Origin: JAUWPO01 sp965603285
Lineage (GTDB): Bacteria; Chloroflexota; Anaerolineae; Anaerolineales; UBA4823
Length of the DNA stretch: 13,164 nucleotides
Direction of reading: 5' to 3'
Assembly (NCBI GenBank): GCA_965603285.1
Contig: CBFDCK010000087.1
Location: forward strand, 1-13,164
This document shows, in pieces, positions 1 to 7,009 of this stretch (the first letter of the stretch is position 1; each line of letters starts with the position of its first letter). The notes under the pieces were generated by a model. That model had not been told where the DNA came from. It saw only the letters and a list, made by a program, of their open reading frames with translations, and ran no database searches. The position numbers were made by a program, and so were the translations under genes.

Positions 1-40
1 TTGCGCCTTTACGACGCGTTGATCTTACACTTTGAGCCAT
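1..40 (-). CDS. rpsK: 30S ribosomal protein S11, N-terminus (partial)
   Basis: Only the first 13 codons are in the window; they translate MAQSVRSTRRKGA, the short basic N-terminus preceding the S11 core. Position directly after rpsM, as in alpha operons, supports the call. The ATG is preceded by GAGGAATT, giving a Shine-Dalgarno about 4-5 nt away. The gene continues beyond the left edge, where rpsD, rpoA and rplQ would be expected. Confidence 0.88.
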   Translation of the reverse strand, partial: MAQSVRSTRRKGA

Positions 41-63
41 AATTCCTCACAAAAAAAATAAGT

Positions 64-453
64 CTATTTCTTTGTAGCACCTCGCCGCCGCCCACGACCG
101 GCTACAGTTTTCTTTGGACCTTTGGCAGTTCGTGCGTTCGTTTTTGTCCTTTGCCCTCTGACCGGTAAGTTTCGACGGTGCCGCAGACCACGATAACTGC
201 CGATCTCAATCAAACGTTTAATGTTGAGCTGTACCTCACGGCGCAGATCACCCTCCACTTTGTAATTTTGGTTGATGTATTCACGTATCTTGGTAACATC
301 CGAATCGGTCAAATCTTTTATCCTTATATCCGGATTCACTCCAGTTTCCGACAAGATCTGTTCAGATCGCGAGGAACCTACACCATAGAGATACGTCAGA
401 CCAATTTCAACCCGCTTGTTACGCGGGAGATCAACACCTACAATACGTGCCAT
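64..453 (-). CDS. rpsM: 30S ribosomal protein S13
   Basis: A 129-residue S13 from the 30S head, whose C-terminal tail touches the P-site tRNA and which bridges to L5. It starts MARIVGVDLPRNKRVEIGLTYLYG. The signature at about 88-101 (RGLRHRRNLPVRGQ) and the long basic tail ending RRRGATKK are normal. A second ATG two codons upstream is less likely because AGGA (466-463) is 9 nt from the chosen start but only 3 nt from the other. rpsK follows 23 nt after the TAG stop. Confidence 0.96.
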   Translation of the reverse strand: MARIVGVDLPRNKRVEIGLTYLYGVGSSRSEQILSETGVNPDIRIKDLTDSDVTKIREYINQNYKVEGDLRREVQLNIKRLIEIGSYRGLRHRRNLPVRGQRTKTNARTAKGPKKTVAGRGRRRGATKK

Positions 454-459
454 AATCAT

Positions 460-573
460 TTATCCTTGTCGTTGTTTATGTTTTGGGTTTTCACAAATTA
501 CATATAAAACGCCTCGGCGCTTCACAATCTTGCACTTTGCACAACGTTTTTTGATTGATGAAGATACTTTCAT
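460..573 (-). CDS. rpmJ: 50S ribosomal protein L36 (Cys-type)
   Basis: A 37-residue ORF starting MKVSSSIKKRCAKCK and ending NPKHKQRQG, unmistakably L36, the smallest 50S protein. The zinc ligands C11, C14, C27 and H32 form the classic C+ ribbon, so it needs zinc; no zinc-free paralog is seen here. GGGAG lies about 9-10 nt before the ATG. The last codons AAG GAT AA-type sequence also provide the AGGA site for rpsM, whose start is 6 nt after the stop. The gene is shorter than usual gene-finder cut-offs. Confidence 0.97.
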   Translation of the reverse strand: MKVSSSIKKRCAKCKIVKRRGVLYVICENPKHKQRQG

Positions 574-760
574 GATGCCACTCTCCCAGCGGCTAGGATT
601 GACCAACAATGCCAAAACCCAGTTCTAAATAATTATTTTAAACACCAGCCAAAACACTAAGTATAACTGCTACTGCCGTTTTCGTCCAGTCATTTTCCTT
701 GGATATAATTTGATATTCATCCTAACGATTCAAACCTAAAACTCTTTCACTTCGTAATTA
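574..760 (-). other. 187-nt spacer where infA usually lies
   Basis: No open frame of convincing length is present on the minus strand; stops interrupt all three frames, and the space is too short for IF1 (about 72 codons). It holds a perfect 12-bp AT-only palindrome (AAATAATTATTT, 627-638) flanked by direct repeats GCCAAAAC at 611-618 and 648-655, and a GGGAG site (about 587-590) serving rpmJ. No clear promoter with two good boxes was found. Confidence 0.7.
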
Positions 761-1525
761 TTACGCCAATGTAAGGATGATAGGTTCTCCTTCGGTCACA
801 GCAACAGTATGTTCATAATGGGCAGTTAATGAACCATCCGCAGATACAACAGTCCACTTATCCGGAAGCACGCGTGTTTTGTCTGTGCCAACAAGCACCA
901 TAGGTTCAATCGCGATTGTCATGCCTGGACTTAGAACCAATCCGCGCCCGGGAGTCCCGTAATTTGGCACCTGGGGTCCTTCATGCATTTTTCGCCCTAC
1001 GCCATGACCAGTATATACGCGTGTCAGGAGATACCCTCTCTGTTCCACATACTGCTGAATAGCTGAGGAAACATCTCCAACCCGGTAACCGGCCCACATC
1101 TTTGATATTCCTTCATAAAGTGACTTTTCAGTGGTGTCCAGCAATTTCTGTGCTTCGGGGGAAATCTCACCAACTCCAATCGTGAAAGCTGAGTCACCAA
1201 CAAAACCATTTAACTTTGTGCCGCAGTCAATCGATACTATATCTCCTTCTTTCAATTTACGCTTTCCCGGAATTCCATGTACCAACTCTTCATTGATGCT
1301 TATAGTCAAAGTTCCTGGGTATGGATAAGGACCGGGATAGCCCTTAAATATCGGGACTGCTCCATTTTTAGTGATCACTTCTTCTGCAACCGCATCCAGA
1401 TCAGCAGTAGTTATACCTGGGCGAATTATCTCTCGCACCGCAGCTAACGCTCTAGCATTTAACCTGCCCGCTTCACGCATAAGATCTAATTCTTTCTTAT
1501 CTTTAATGACAATATTGCGTTCCAT
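761..1525 (-). CDS. map: Methionine aminopeptidase, type I
   Basis: A 254-residue pita-bread metalloenzyme that removes the initiator methionine from nascent proteins. All five metal ligands are visible: D100 (SIDCG), D111 (GDSAFT), H174 (TGHGVG), E207 (AIEPM) and E238 (YEHTVAV). H83 and H181 match the conserved substrate-binding histidines. There is no N-terminal zinc-finger or SH3-binding extension, so it is the short type Ia form. The ribosome binding site is weak (GGATA), 10 nt after the adk stop, which suggests coupling to adk. In many bacteria infA would come next; here a 187-nt spacer leads to rpmJ. Confidence 0.97.
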   Translation of the reverse strand: MERNIVIKDKKELDLMREAGRLNARALAAVREIIRPGITTADLDAVAEEVITKNGAVPIFKGYPGPYPYPGTLTISINEELVHGIPGKRKLKEGDIVSIDCGTKLNGFVGDSAFTIGVGEISPEAQKLLDTTEKSLYEGISKMWAGYRVGDVSSAIQQYVEQRGYLLTRVYTGHGVGRKMHEGPQVPNYGTPGRGLVLSPGMTIAIEPMVLVGTDKTRVLPDKWTVVSADGSLTAHYEHTVAVTEGEPIILTLA

Positions 1526-1535
1526 GACTATCCGA

Positions 1536-2192
1536 TTATATGGATTTTGAAATGGCGTAAATTAAATCAGCGCCCACTTTTTCAATTGGCTGTTTGCCAT
1601 CCACTTCTAATAACAAACCCGCCTGGCGATAGTAGTCAATCAACGGCATCGTTTGCATAAAATATACCTGAATGCGGTTTTTAACGGTTTCTTCGGTATC
1701 ATCATCACGCTGATAGAGTTGTGAGCCATCATAGTCACAAACACCCTTTTGTCTAGGTGGGTTAAATCTCTCATGAAAGATATGTCCTTCGGCTCTACAA
1801 GTCCAACGTCCTGTTAATCTTTCAATTAGAACTTCTTGCGGCACTTTAATATAAGGTACGGCATTCACCTTGCCCTGGAATTCAGCCAGGGTGTTATCCA
1901 AGGCAACAGCCTGTGCGGGTGTGCGTGGGAAACCATCCAGCAAACCGCCAGGTTTACAATCCTTGCGCGATAGTCGATCGCGAATCATTGAAATCGTAAT
2001 ATCATCCGGTACCAACTCGCCGCGAGTCATATACCTTTCCGCAATTATTCCCAATTCTGTTTGGTTCTTCAAGTTCTCACGAAAGATATCGCCAGAAGAT
2101 ATATGCGGCAAATTCAATTCCTTTGAAATAATTTGTGCCTGAGTGCCTTTCCCGGCACCTGGTGGTCCAAGCAGTACAATGTATATAGGCAC
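1536..2192 (-). CDS. adk: Adenylate kinase
   Basis: A 218-residue cytosolic enzyme interconverting ATP + AMP and 2 ADP, in its common place after secY. The P-loop GPPGAGKGTQ is at 9-18, the NMP domain runs about 30-64, LLDGFPRT is at 84-91, and RDDDTEETVKNR at 162-173 contributes catalytic Arg/Asp residues. The long LID (about 127-165) shows C132, E135, C152 and D155 where zinc-type enzymes have C-x2-C and C-x2-C/D, so the second ligand is Glu. Start is GTG with GGAG 7 nt upstream. The map gene follows 10 nt after the stop. Confidence 0.96.
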   Translation of the reverse strand: MPIYIVLLGPPGAGKGTQAQIISKELNLPHISSGDIFRENLKNQTELGIIAERYMTRGELVPDDITISMIRDRLSRKDCKPGGLLDGFPRTPAQAVALDNTLAEFQGKVNAVPYIKVPQEVLIERLTGRWTCRAEGHIFHERFNPPRQKGVCDYDGSQLYQRDDDTEETVKNRIQVYFMQTMPLIDYYRQAGLLLEVDGKQPIEKVGADLIYAISKSI

Positions 2193-2206
2193 TGAGTTTC
2201 TCCAAA

Positions 2207-3547
2207 TTATCGGACTAGCAACGCATCTTCGTAACCGTGTACCTTGAGTTCCGCCTCAATGTTAAAGAAAATATCCCGGACGACACCGACAACGATTAGC
2301 AAACCAGCTGACTGGACAAGCATTAGACCAGTGCTCTCTCCAATAGGTATTATCAGTCCTAACAACCACGGAAGAACGGCAACCAGACCCAAGAACAAAG
2401 CTCCGGGGAGTGTGATTCGGCTCAATACCCGATTTAAATATCTTTGTGTTGGTGCACCGGGGCTTACCCCCGGAATACGAGCTCCAACCCTTTTTAGGCT
2501 CTCTCCGTAATTCTGTTGCGTAAACAGAACATTTGTATAGAAAAAGGTAAACGCTACAACCATTAAGAAATACAACACCCAGTAAAAATCGCTTTGACCA
2601 CCAAACAAGTTCGTTACAGTCGTAGCAGCATTACTCACAAACTCATTTGGAGAGGAAGTAAAGAAGCTGGCTAGAATCGCAGGGAATGTAAGCAATGACT
2701 GTGCAAAAATCAATGGGATCATTCCTGCCATGTTTACCATCAAGGGCAAGGTACCTTTTACAGGCATAGACATGCGATTTCCAACTCGGCGTCCAGGATA
2801 CATTACAGGCACATTTCGTCGGCCTTGCTGGACGTAGACAATGGCAAATATTGTTAGCGCGGTTACGATTGTTGAGATTATGATCAAGATGATCCTATTC
2901 TGTTCGTCTGCTAAGAGGCGCACAAAGTTAACTGGTATGCGGGAAACAATGCCGGAAAAGATGATTATTGAAAGCCCTTGATTTCTGATGCCAAATTCCG
3001 AAATCAATTCACCCAACCAGATTGCAAACATCGTCCCTGCTGTCATGCTTATCACGACCGCCAACGATAAAAGGAGATCTCCGCCGACAAAACCAAAGTT
3101 CTGTATAACCGGCACACCACCGGTAAACGTTGTAAACAGGTTGATCTGCCCAATAGCCTGTAATGCAGCCATTGGAACCGCAAGGATGTAAGTCCATTTT
3201 TCCATCCACTTTCGACCTTCGCGCGGATCTTCCTCCATTTTTTTCTGCAGAGCAGGAATGATAGGAACCAAAAGCTGCAGGATAATTTGAGACGTAATGT
3301 ATGGGTAAACCCCCATTGCTAACACTGAGAAATTCGAAACTGTACCACCCGAAAGTAGATCAAGTAGTCCTAATAATGTTCCACCAGCACCGCCAGATTC
3401 AAAGATCCCGGCAATAACTGCTCGATTTGCGCCGGGTACCGGAACGTGAGCCGCAAGGCGATAAATCGCCAGGATAAGAAGTGTTATCAACAATCTTCGG
3501 CGAATATCTTTTGCCGCCCAAATATAGCGCCAAGCAGACCGCTTCAT
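2207..3547 (-). CDS. secY: Protein translocase subunit SecY
   Basis: The 446-residue central channel of the Sec translocon in the inner membrane. Ten hydrophobic spans are visible, the first about 18-34, others near 72-95, 117-134, 155-178, 191-208, 218-238, 268-294, 322-343, 378-400 and 404-425. SecY signatures are present: SVLAMGVYPYITSQIILQLL (74-93) and ELISEFGIRNQGLSIIIFSG (180-199). The cytosolic loop LKRVGARIPGVSPGAPTQRYL (351-371), which contacts ribosome and SecA, is intact. AGGAG is 8 nt before the ATG. It is followed by adk 14 nt after the stop. No SecE or SecG is encoded here. Confidence 0.97.
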   Translation of the reverse strand: MKRSAWRYIWAAKDIRRRLLITLLILAIYRLAAHVPVPGANRAVIAGIFESGGAGGTLLGLLDLLSGGTVSNFSVLAMGVYPYITSQIILQLLVPIIPALQKKMEEDPREGRKWMEKWTYILAVPMAALQAIGQINLFTTFTGGVPVIQNFGFVGGDLLLSLAVVISMTAGTMFAIWLGELISEFGIRNQGLSIIIFSGIVSRIPVNFVRLLADEQNRIILIIISTIVTALTIFAIVYVQQGRRNVPVMYPGRRVGNRMSMPVKGTLPLMVNMAGMIPLIFAQSLLTFPAILASFFTSSPNEFVSNAATTVTNLFGGQSDFYWVLYFLMVVAFTFFYTNVLFTQQNYGESLKRVGARIPGVSPGAPTQRYLNRVLSRITLPGALFLGLVAVLPWLLGLIIPIGESTGLMLVQSAGLLIVVGVVRDIFFNIEAELKVHGYEDALLVR

Positions 3548-3570
3548 ATCATCGTCTCCTAATCAACAAA

Positions 3571-4023
3571 TTATTCGATAATTTCAACGCTACCACCAGC
3601 ATTCTCTATCTTAGTCCTGGCTCCATTGCTGATACGATGAACTCGAACTTTGAGCGACATATTAACATCGCCTCGACCAAGAATCACTACCGGTTTTCTA
3701 TTATTCCGTAATAAGCGAGCTTCAACCAGGCTGTCTGGTGAAATGACACTATCCGGATCGAACCCTTCCAACTGGTCAAGGTTTATTTCGTTGTACTCAA
3801 TCCTATTAACCGGAGTGAAACCTTTCCCGCGCAGGAAAGGTAGACGACGGAAGAATGGCAAGTTGCCACCCTGATGGTAAAGCCTTGTGCCTCCGCCAGC
3901 GCGAGCACCCTGACCTTTGGTACCTCTACCTGCAGTTTTTCCCTGCCCTGCAGCAATTCCACGGCCCACGCGTTTACGGTTTTTCTTCGATCCTTCCTGA
4001 GGTTTAAGGTCATGAAGTTTCAT
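3571..4023 (-). CDS. rplO: 50S ribosomal protein L15
   Basis: A 150-residue L15, a late-assembly 23S rRNA binder. The Gly/Lys-rich N-terminal extension (LKPQEGSKKNRKRVGRGIAAG, about 6-26, followed by GKTAGRGTKGQGARAGGG) and the GG-NLPFFRRLPFLRGKGF block (52-69) are standard. The C-terminal domain includes VILGRGDVNMSLKVRVHRISNGA, with the L15 signature near 113-144. A weak AGG sits about 7 nt before the ATG and overlaps the rpmD stop, suggesting coupling. secY follows after 23 nt. Confidence 0.97.
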   Translation of the reverse strand: MKLHDLKPQEGSKKNRKRVGRGIAAGQGKTAGRGTKGQGARAGGGTRLYHQGGNLPFFRRLPFLRGKGFTPVNRIEYNEINLDQLEGFDPDSVISPDSLVEARLLRNNRKPVVILGRGDVNMSLKVRVHRISNGARTKIENAGGSVEIIE

Positions 4024-4031
4024 TTTCTTAC

Positions 4032-4238
4032 CTATTCTTCCTCTTCTATCTTTATCAGGTGACTTACTTTCGCTAACATCCCTCGAAGGGTCACTGAGTC
4101 GACTTGCTCAATCGTCTGCTGCATGCGACGCAAGCCAAGTGCCTGGACAGTAGCTTTCTGACGCTTGGAATACCCAATTGGGCTTTTTACCAACGTTATC
4201 CTTACGGTATTATCTTTTGAAGTCTTGGATTTAGACAT
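4032..4238 (-). CDS. rpmD: 50S ribosomal protein L30
   Basis: A 68-residue L30 with the compact bacterial fold: VRITLVKSPIGYSKRQKATVQALGL at 12-36 and a final VSHLIKIEEEE. I choose the ATG at 4238 over an in-frame GTG three codons earlier because GGGAG at 4254-4250 is then about 10 nt upstream, whereas it would almost touch the GTG. Residues 1-10 are a slightly longer hydrophilic N-terminus than in E. coli L30. The ATG overlaps the rpsE stop by 8 bases; rplO follows 8 nt after the stop. Confidence 0.92.
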   Translation of the reverse strand: MSKSKTSKDNTVRITLVKSPIGYSKRQKATVQALGLRRMQQTIEQVDSVTLRGMLAKVSHLIKIEEEE

Positions 4239-4761
4239 TCTTCCCACGCTCCCAAAAAGGAACCAGATCCTCAGGTGATTTTCCTCGCATTGCTGCTTCT
4301 TTTTTTATGGATTTTAATTGATCTAATCCTTGCATCGTAGCTGAGACGACATTGAGAATGTTACTGCTCCCCAAAGACTTAGTTAAAATATCGGAAACCC
4401 CTACTGCTTCGAGCACAGCGCGCACACCGCCACCGGCAATTACTCCAGTTCCAAGCGATGCAGGCTTCAACAAAACTCTAGCACCCGCCACCTTACCAAT
4501 GACTTCGTGTGGAATCGTTGACTTATAAAGCGACACTTCGTGCATATTCTTGCGAGCCCGTTCAGTTGCTTTCCGTATTGCATCTGGCACCGCGTTTGCT
4601 TTACCTATACCTACACCAACACTCCCGTGATTGTTTCCCACCACGACAGTGACACGGAAAGAAAAACGACGTCCACCTTTTACAACTTTCGCTACGCGAT
4701 TAATATCTACTACTCGCTCATCTAATTCTTGTGTAAATTCAGAATACCTATTACTTGACAT
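4231..4761 (-). CDS. rpsE: 30S ribosomal protein S5
   Basis: A 176-residue S5, which shapes the mRNA entry channel and decoding accuracy. The N-terminal double-stranded RNA-binding-like fold runs from about 13 to 77 with VVKGGRRFSFRVTVVVGN (26-43), the loop where spectinomycin-resistance mutations map in other bacteria, looking normal here. The C-terminal domain has ASLGTGVIAGGGVRAVLEAVG (101-121). AAGGAG is 6 nt before the ATG. Its stop overlaps the rpmD start by 8 bases (ATGTCTAA). It is preceded by a 62-nt spacer with an inverted repeat. Confidence 0.97.
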   Translation of the reverse strand: MSSNRYSEFTQELDERVVDINRVAKVVKGGRRFSFRVTVVVGNNHGSVGVGIGKANAVPDAIRKATERARKNMHEVSLYKSTIPHEVIGKVAGARVLLKPASLGTGVIAGGGVRAVLEAVGVSDILTKSLGSSNILNVVSATMQGLDQLKSIKKEAAMRGKSPEDLVPFWERGKNV

Positions 4762-4774
4762 TTAATTCTCCTTA

Positions 4775-4824
4775 GCAGGGGTAAAGGATGACTATTCCTA
4801 ATATTCCAGTAGGTCAACCCCTAC
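4775..4824 (-). promoter_or_regulatory. Inverted repeat in the rplR-rpsE spacer
   Basis: In the RNA, GUAGGGGU (4824-4817) pairs with ACCCCUGC (4782-4775), eight pairs with one U-G; the first base is the last base of the rplR stop. A nested UGAC/GUCA helix (4816-4813 with 4792-4789) extends it. The rpsE Shine-Dalgarno AAGGAG follows directly after the stem. Without a U-tract it does not look like a terminator. It may be an attenuating or mRNA-stabilising hairpin. Confidence 0.45.
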
Positions 4825-5192
4825 TAAAACTCCAAACCGCTCTGACGGGCTCCATCAGCCAGTGCCTTGACTCGACCAATGTATCGATAGCCACCACGGT
4901 CAAATACAACCTGGCGAATTCCTTTATCCCCAGCACGCTCAGCCAATGACTTGCCTACAAGGTTAGCTTGCTCAGTCTTTTTTAAACCTTTCATTTGAGT
5001 GCGTAAATCGTGGTCGACACTAGAAGCCGATACGAGAGTATGTCCAGATTCATCGTCGATCAACTGAGCATAAATCTCCACCAGACTTCGAAAGACATTG
5101 AGACGAGGTGTATCAGGTGTTCCTTGAATTTTTTTTCGAACACGAGCGTGCCTACGATGACGTGCAGAGGAACGCGATTTCTTCTTACCCAT
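4824..5192 (-). CDS. rplR: 50S ribosomal protein L18
   Basis: A 122-residue L18, which with L5 and L25 docks 5S rRNA. A strongly basic N-terminus (about 1-24) precedes the core PRLNVFRSLVEIYAQLIDDESGHTLVSASS (29-58), and the C-terminal VVFDRGGYRYIGRVKALADGARQSGLEF is the classic L18 ending. AGGTGA stands before the ATG, which lies within the last codons of rplF, an 8-base overlap. The stop codon's first transcribed neighbours form the base of a hairpin in the following spacer. Confidence 0.97.
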   Translation of the reverse strand: MGKKKSRSSARHRRHARVRKKIQGTPDTPRLNVFRSLVEIYAQLIDDESGHTLVSASSVDHDLRTQMKGLKKTEQANLVGKSLAERAGDKGIRQVVFDRGGYRYIGRVKALADGARQSGLEF

Positions 5193-5739
5193 ATGCTGTC
5201 ACCTTTCCAGCCTTTCCAGCTTTGCGGCGGATTCTTTCATCTATATATTTAATCCCCTTTCCCTTGTAAGGCTCCGGCGGGCGTACCTTACGAATATTTG
5301 CTGCCACGTGACCAACCACTTGCTTGTCATAACCCATTACTTTAATTTGCCGAGTTCTAGCATCTACTTCAAATTCGATTCCTCGAGGTGGTTCTACGAT
5401 CACAGAATGAGAGTAACCAACATGCAACACCAAATTCTTGCCATCCAACTCTGCACGATAACCGACGCCATTGATTTCTAACACTTTCTCGTATCCGGTA
5501 CTCACTCCAGTCACCATATTATTTATGAGTGCCCGAGTCATACCGTGTAAAGCCCGGTGTGTACGCTCATCCGAGGGGCGCTTGACCACTATCTCGCCAT
5601 CGTTAAGCGAAATCATCATATCAGACGGGAATGTATGCTCAAGTTCACCTTTGGGACCCTTTACAAGGATATGGGTACCTTTGATATCGACCTCAACACC
5701 CTTTGGTAGAACCACCGGCAAACGACCAATTCTTGACAC
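5185..5739 (-). CDS. rplF: 50S ribosomal protein L6
   Basis: A 184-residue L6 that binds 23S rRNA near the factor-binding site. It consists of two duplicated domains: residues 1-82 and 83-184. The signature PEPYKGKGI at 155-163 is complete, as is the basic C-terminus RRKAGKAGK. The start is GTG with a near-ideal AGGAGG 7 nt upstream, so strong initiation is predicted once the site is free of the adjacent hairpin. The stop overlaps the rplR start by 8 bases (ATGGGTAA). Confidence 0.97.
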   Translation of the reverse strand: MSRIGRLPVVLPKGVEVDIKGTHILVKGPKGELEHTFPSDMMISLNDGEIVVKRPSDERTHRALHGMTRALINNMVTGVSTGYEKVLEINGVGYRAELDGKNLVLHVGYSHSVIVEPPRGIEFEVDARTRQIKVMGYDKQVVGHVAANIRKVRPPEPYKGKGIKYIDERIRRKAGKAGKVTAYG

Positions 5740-5752
5740 TTTTCAACCTCCT

Positions 5753-5796
5753 GAGAGTTTATGGTCGCAGATATATATATACTAATTTATACTCTC
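5753..5796 (-). promoter_or_regulatory. Hairpin abutting the rplF ribosome binding site
   Basis: GAGAGU (5796-5791) pairs perfectly with ACUCUC (5758-5753), and the last stem base is immediately followed by the rplF Shine-Dalgarno AGGAGG (5752-5747). A second copy of GGAGAGT lies at 5808-5802 and could pair with the same ACUCUC, so two alternative stems are possible. The loop contains an 11-nt alternating TA run (5781-5771). Position in the 80-nt rpsH-rplF spacer suggests translational control; not proven. Confidence 0.4.
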
Positions 5797-5819
5797 CAAC
5801 CACTCTCCTCCATTTCTGT

Positions 5820-6233
5820 TCACCAGACCTTACAGAGCACTTCACCACCCACGCCTAAATGTCGGGCGCGTTGACCCGTCATCACTCCCTTCGGAGTGGA
5901 AAGTATGGCAACGCCAATTCCAGATAGTACCCAGGGAATCTTCTGTTTACCGGTATACACACGTCGTCCCGGACGGCTAACCCGCTCTAGACCTGTAATT
6001 ACGGGATGACGTTGACGCCTTTCGCCAACATACTTCAAGCGAATGCGCAGTATTTTCGAACCAATTACTTCGCCATCCACAACTTCTAATCCCCTAATAT
6101 AGCCTTCTTCTTTTAAAATCTGGGCGATTGCAACCTTAATCTTTGAACTTGGCATGGCAACCAATTTGTTATCTGCCATGACAGAGTTTCTGATTCGAGT
6201 TAACATATCACCGATTGGATCACTTACGCTCAT
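5820..6233 (-). CDS. rpsH: 30S ribosomal protein S8
   Basis: A 137-residue S8, central 16S rRNA binder of the platform and the repressor of the spc operon in enterobacteria. It starts MSVSDPIGDMLTRIRN, and the C-terminal RNA-binding signature STPKGVMTG is at 112-120, followed by the usual LGVGGEVLCKVW end. GGAGG is found 7 nt before the ATG. After the stop comes an 80-nt spacer with a hairpin, before rplF, unusual for this gene pair. Slightly longer than the common 130-133 residues. Confidence 0.97.
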   Translation of the reverse strand: MSVSDPIGDMLTRIRNSVMADNKLVAMPSSKIKVAIAQILKEEGYIRGLEVVDGEVIGSKILRIRLKYVGERRQRHPVITGLERVSRPGRRVYTGKQKIPWVLSGIGVAILSTPKGVMTGQRARHLGVGGEVLCKVW

Positions 6234-6251
6234 TTACCGTCCTCCGTCCAG

Positions 6252-6434
6252 TTACCAGGAAGATTTTACAACACCAGGGATTCTGCCCTTTAGCGCTTGC
6301 TCACGAAAGCATATACGGCATAATCCAAATCTACGAATATAACCTCGGGGACGTCCACATACCTTACAACGATTGCGAACCCGAGTTTTATACTTGCGTC
6401 GAGTTTCTCTAATGGGCATACATTTTTTTGCCAT
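6252..6434 (-). CDS. rpsN: 30S ribosomal protein S14, zinc-binding (type Z)
   Basis: A 60-residue short S14 of the 30S head. The two CxxC pairs, C23/C26 and C39/C42, form the zinc site, and YIRRFGLCRICFRE is the type Z signature. This distinguishes it from the about 100-residue zinc-free form; some annotators call it rpsZ. GGAAGG is 7 nt before the ATG, just behind the rplE stop. It ends in VVKSSW, the conserved S14 C-terminus. rpsH begins 18 nt after its stop. Confidence 0.97.
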   Translation of the reverse strand: MAKKCMPIRETRRKYKTRVRNRCKVCGRPRGYIRRFGLCRICFREQALKGRIPGVVKSSW

Positions 6435-6437
6435 TCA

Positions 6438-6986
6438 TCAACCTTCCTTCCTAAAAGGCATTCCTAATAATTGCAGTAATTGTCTGCCTTGATCGTCGTC
6501 ACCTGCGGAAGTGACAATTGAAACTTCAAAGCCTCGTATTTTATCAATCTGGTCATAGTCAATCTCTGGAAATATCAACTGTTCCCGAAGACCTAAGGTG
6601 TAGTTCCCACGTCCATCAAATGAATTTGGAGATACCCCTCGGAAGTCACGTACACGTGGCAAGGCAACATTCATTAAACGATCTAAAAATGCCCACATGC
6701 GAAATCCACGTAGTGTGACTTTAGCTCCAATCGAGCGACCTTCCCGCAGTTTAAAATTCGCTATGTTCTTTTTTGACTTCGTCACGATTGGTTTTTGACC
6801 TGTAATGATGCTCAAATCCGAAACAGCGGCATCAAGCACTTTCGCATTGTCGATTGCCTCACCAACTCCGATGTTGACCACGATCTTCTCAACTCGAGGA
6901 ACTTGCATCACGTTCTTCAAATCCAACGATTTCATAAGCTCTGGTACTAGCTCTTCTTGATAGCGTTCTTTCAGCCGATGGCTCAT
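6438..6986 (-). CDS. rplE: 50S ribosomal protein L5
   Basis: A 182-residue L5, binder of 5S rRNA in the central protuberance and partner of S13 across the subunit interface. Conserved features are VEKIVVNIGVGEA (32-44), the loop GQKPIVTKSKKNIANFKLREG (63-83) and FRGVSPNSFDGRGNYTLGL around 115-133. GGGAG lies 8 nt before the ATG. The stop comes 3 nt before rpsN. In enterobacteria S8 represses the spc operon near the rplX-rplE junction; no comparable structure is evident by eye in this 23-nt junction. Confidence 0.97.
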   Translation of the reverse strand: MSHRLKERYQEELVPELMKSLDLKNVMQVPRVEKIVVNIGVGEAIDNAKVLDAAVSDLSIITGQKPIVTKSKKNIANFKLREGRSIGAKVTLRGFRMWAFLDRLMNVALPRVRDFRGVSPNSFDGRGNYTLGLREQLIFPEIDYDQIDKIRGFEVSIVTSAGDDDQGRQLLQLLGMPFRKEG

Positions 6987-7009
6987 CTATTTTGCTCCCA
7001 TCCAGCAGT

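Noticed and set aside
41..63. T8 tract on the minus strand between rpsM and rpsK, terminator-like
   Set aside because: The only stem that can be drawn before or within it is A/U-rich with no GC core, and rpsK follows immediately in the normal operon order.
640..720. Short hydrophobic frame in the infA-less spacer (about 24 residues ending VAVILSVLAGV)
   Set aside because: It begins right after a stop, has no start codon or ribosome binding site, and is too short to call; probably chance in AT-rich DNA.
5771..5799. Promoter-like TTGGAG-16-TATATA before rplF
   Set aside because: Only 3 of 6 bases match the -35 consensus and the -10 is part of an alternating TA run; not distinguishable from background.
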